Source of the DNA: a bacterium
GTDB lineage: Bacteria; UBP14; UBA6098; B30-G16
Assembly (NCBI GenBank): GCA_027064665.1
Contig: JAMOPH010000374.1
Span: 1-6,917 of the forward strand
Length of the DNA stretch: 6,917 bases
Direction of reading: 5' to 3'
Of this stretch, positions 6,624 to 6,917 are shown in pieces (the first letter of the stretch is position 1; each line of letters begins with the position of its first letter). The notes beneath the pieces are model-generated. The model searched no databases, was not told the DNA's origin, and was given only the letters and a program-made list of their open reading frames with translations. The translations under genes were made by a program, and so were the position numbers.

Positions 6624-6625
6624 CT

Positions 6626-6917
6626 ATGAAAAAAATTTTGCTCATAAACCCGTGGATATACGATTTTGCCGCCTTTGACCTGTGGAGCAAGCCGCTGGGG
6701 CTTTTGTATGTCGGTGCGATGCTCCGCCGGTTCGGGTTTGAGATATATCTGATAGATTGTCTTGACCGCCACCAGCCCGGTGCAGAGGGCAAATCCAAAA
6801 AATTCGGCACGGGCAAATATCGGCGCACAATCGTGGAAAAGCCCAAGATTCTGGCGCATATCCCCCGGCACTGGGCAAGATACGGAATTTCCGAGGAGCG
6901 CTTTGTGGAGCAACTTC
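6626..6917 (+). CDS. N-terminus of a cobalamin-binding-domain radical SAM-type protein (partial)
   Basis: The frame opens at ATG 6626 and is uninterrupted to the window end (97 codons). It begins MKKILLINPWIYDFAAFDLW and continues SKPLGLLYVGAMLRRFGFEI, then YLIDCLD. A first beta strand ending in NPW, a PLGLLY helix and a second strand ending in D is the typical start of proteins with a B12-binding Rossmann domain followed by a radical SAM domain. Residues 53-97 (rich in Lys, Arg and Glu, with HIPRHWARYGISEERF) also fit that group. The CxxxCxxC iron-sulfur motif would lie beyond the window, so radical SAM activity is inferred, not seen. The start is good because the first strand begins at once, though there is no Shine-Dalgarno site. 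It diverges from the lipoprotein gene with only 38 bases between start codons. Substrate and reaction (methylation, ring formation or other) cannot be told. Confidence 0.8.
   Translation, partial: MKKILLINPWIYDFAAFDLWSKPLGLLYVGAMLRRFGFEIYLIDCLDRHQPGAEGKSKKFGTGKYRRTIVEKPKILAHIPRHWARYGISEERFVEQL

Noticed and set aside
6764..6781. DRHQPG at residues 47-52 of the right-edge protein, matching the cobalamin-ligand pattern DxHxxG
   Set aside because: In cobalamin-binding domains the DxHxxG His sits in the loop after the first beta strand. Here the match follows the second strand, so it is probably chance; many radical SAM B12 domains lack the motif.
6620..6913. Three minus-strand open frames opposite the right-edge gene
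   Set aside because: The plus strand in this interval encodes a convincing B12-binding/radical SAM N-terminus. The minus-strand frames resemble no family and would overlap the operon promoter region.
146..6917. A peptide-modification (RiPP) cluster built from a radical SAM-type protein and TldD/TldE
   Set aside because: TldD/TldE can process modified peptides, but no precursor-like small gene was found, the radical SAM-type gene is on the opposite strand and incomplete, and a propeller lipoprotein and a glycosyltransferase separate the two.
1..6917. CRISPR arrays, tRNA or rRNA genes, insertion sequences
   Set aside because: No regularly spaced repeats, no tRNA arm motifs, and no transposase or terminal inverted repeats were seen. 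The only long repeat is the tldD paralogy.

Overview
The window carries six protein-coding genes in a compact bacterial layout. Five lie head to tail on the minus strand and fill almost everything from about 6587 down to 146. They end in a clear Rho-independent terminator at 84-123. A sixth gene starts on the plus strand at 6626 and runs off the right edge. The gaps within the minus-strand set are 18, 18, 2 and 38 bases, so it reads as one operon.

Order of transcription on the minus strand: (1) an exported lipoprotein with an eight-bladed PQQ-like/BamB-like beta-propeller (6587-5460); (2) a GT4-family glycosyltransferase (5441-4266); (3) a TldD-type metalloprotease subunit (4247-2871); (4) a second, paralogous TldD-type subunit (2868-1495); (5) a TldE/PmbA-type partner without the metal site (1456-146). 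TldD and TldE normally form one heterodimeric zinc peptidase that degrades unfolded peptides and processes some modified peptides. The uncommon point is that two TldD paralogs, both with all metal ligands intact, sit beside a single TldE. Their catalytic C-terminal halves are about 79% identical by hand alignment, but their N-terminal halves only about 40%. This suggests two substrate specificities sharing one partner. That is an inference.

The plus-strand gene at the right edge begins like a cobalamin-binding-domain radical SAM protein; only its first 97 residues are visible. The 38-base strand switch (6588-6625) must hold both divergent promoters, and plausible ones can be drawn.

The organism is a bacterium of moderate GC with strong GGAGG-type Shine-Dalgarno sites on the three protease genes. 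A BamB-like lipoprotein and a surface-polysaccharide-type glycosyltransferase fit a diderm. The sequence does not give a phylum; an uncultivated lineage (for example a candidate phylum from a metagenome) is only a guess. The first two operon genes lack a Shine-Dalgarno site and instead have TGATWTAAT directly before the start codon, which raises the possibility of leaderless or internal transcription starts. No tRNA, rRNA, CRISPR array, insertion sequence or gene remnant was found. I see a coherent cell-envelope/proteolysis operon with one unusual arrangement, not clear proof of a wholly new system.
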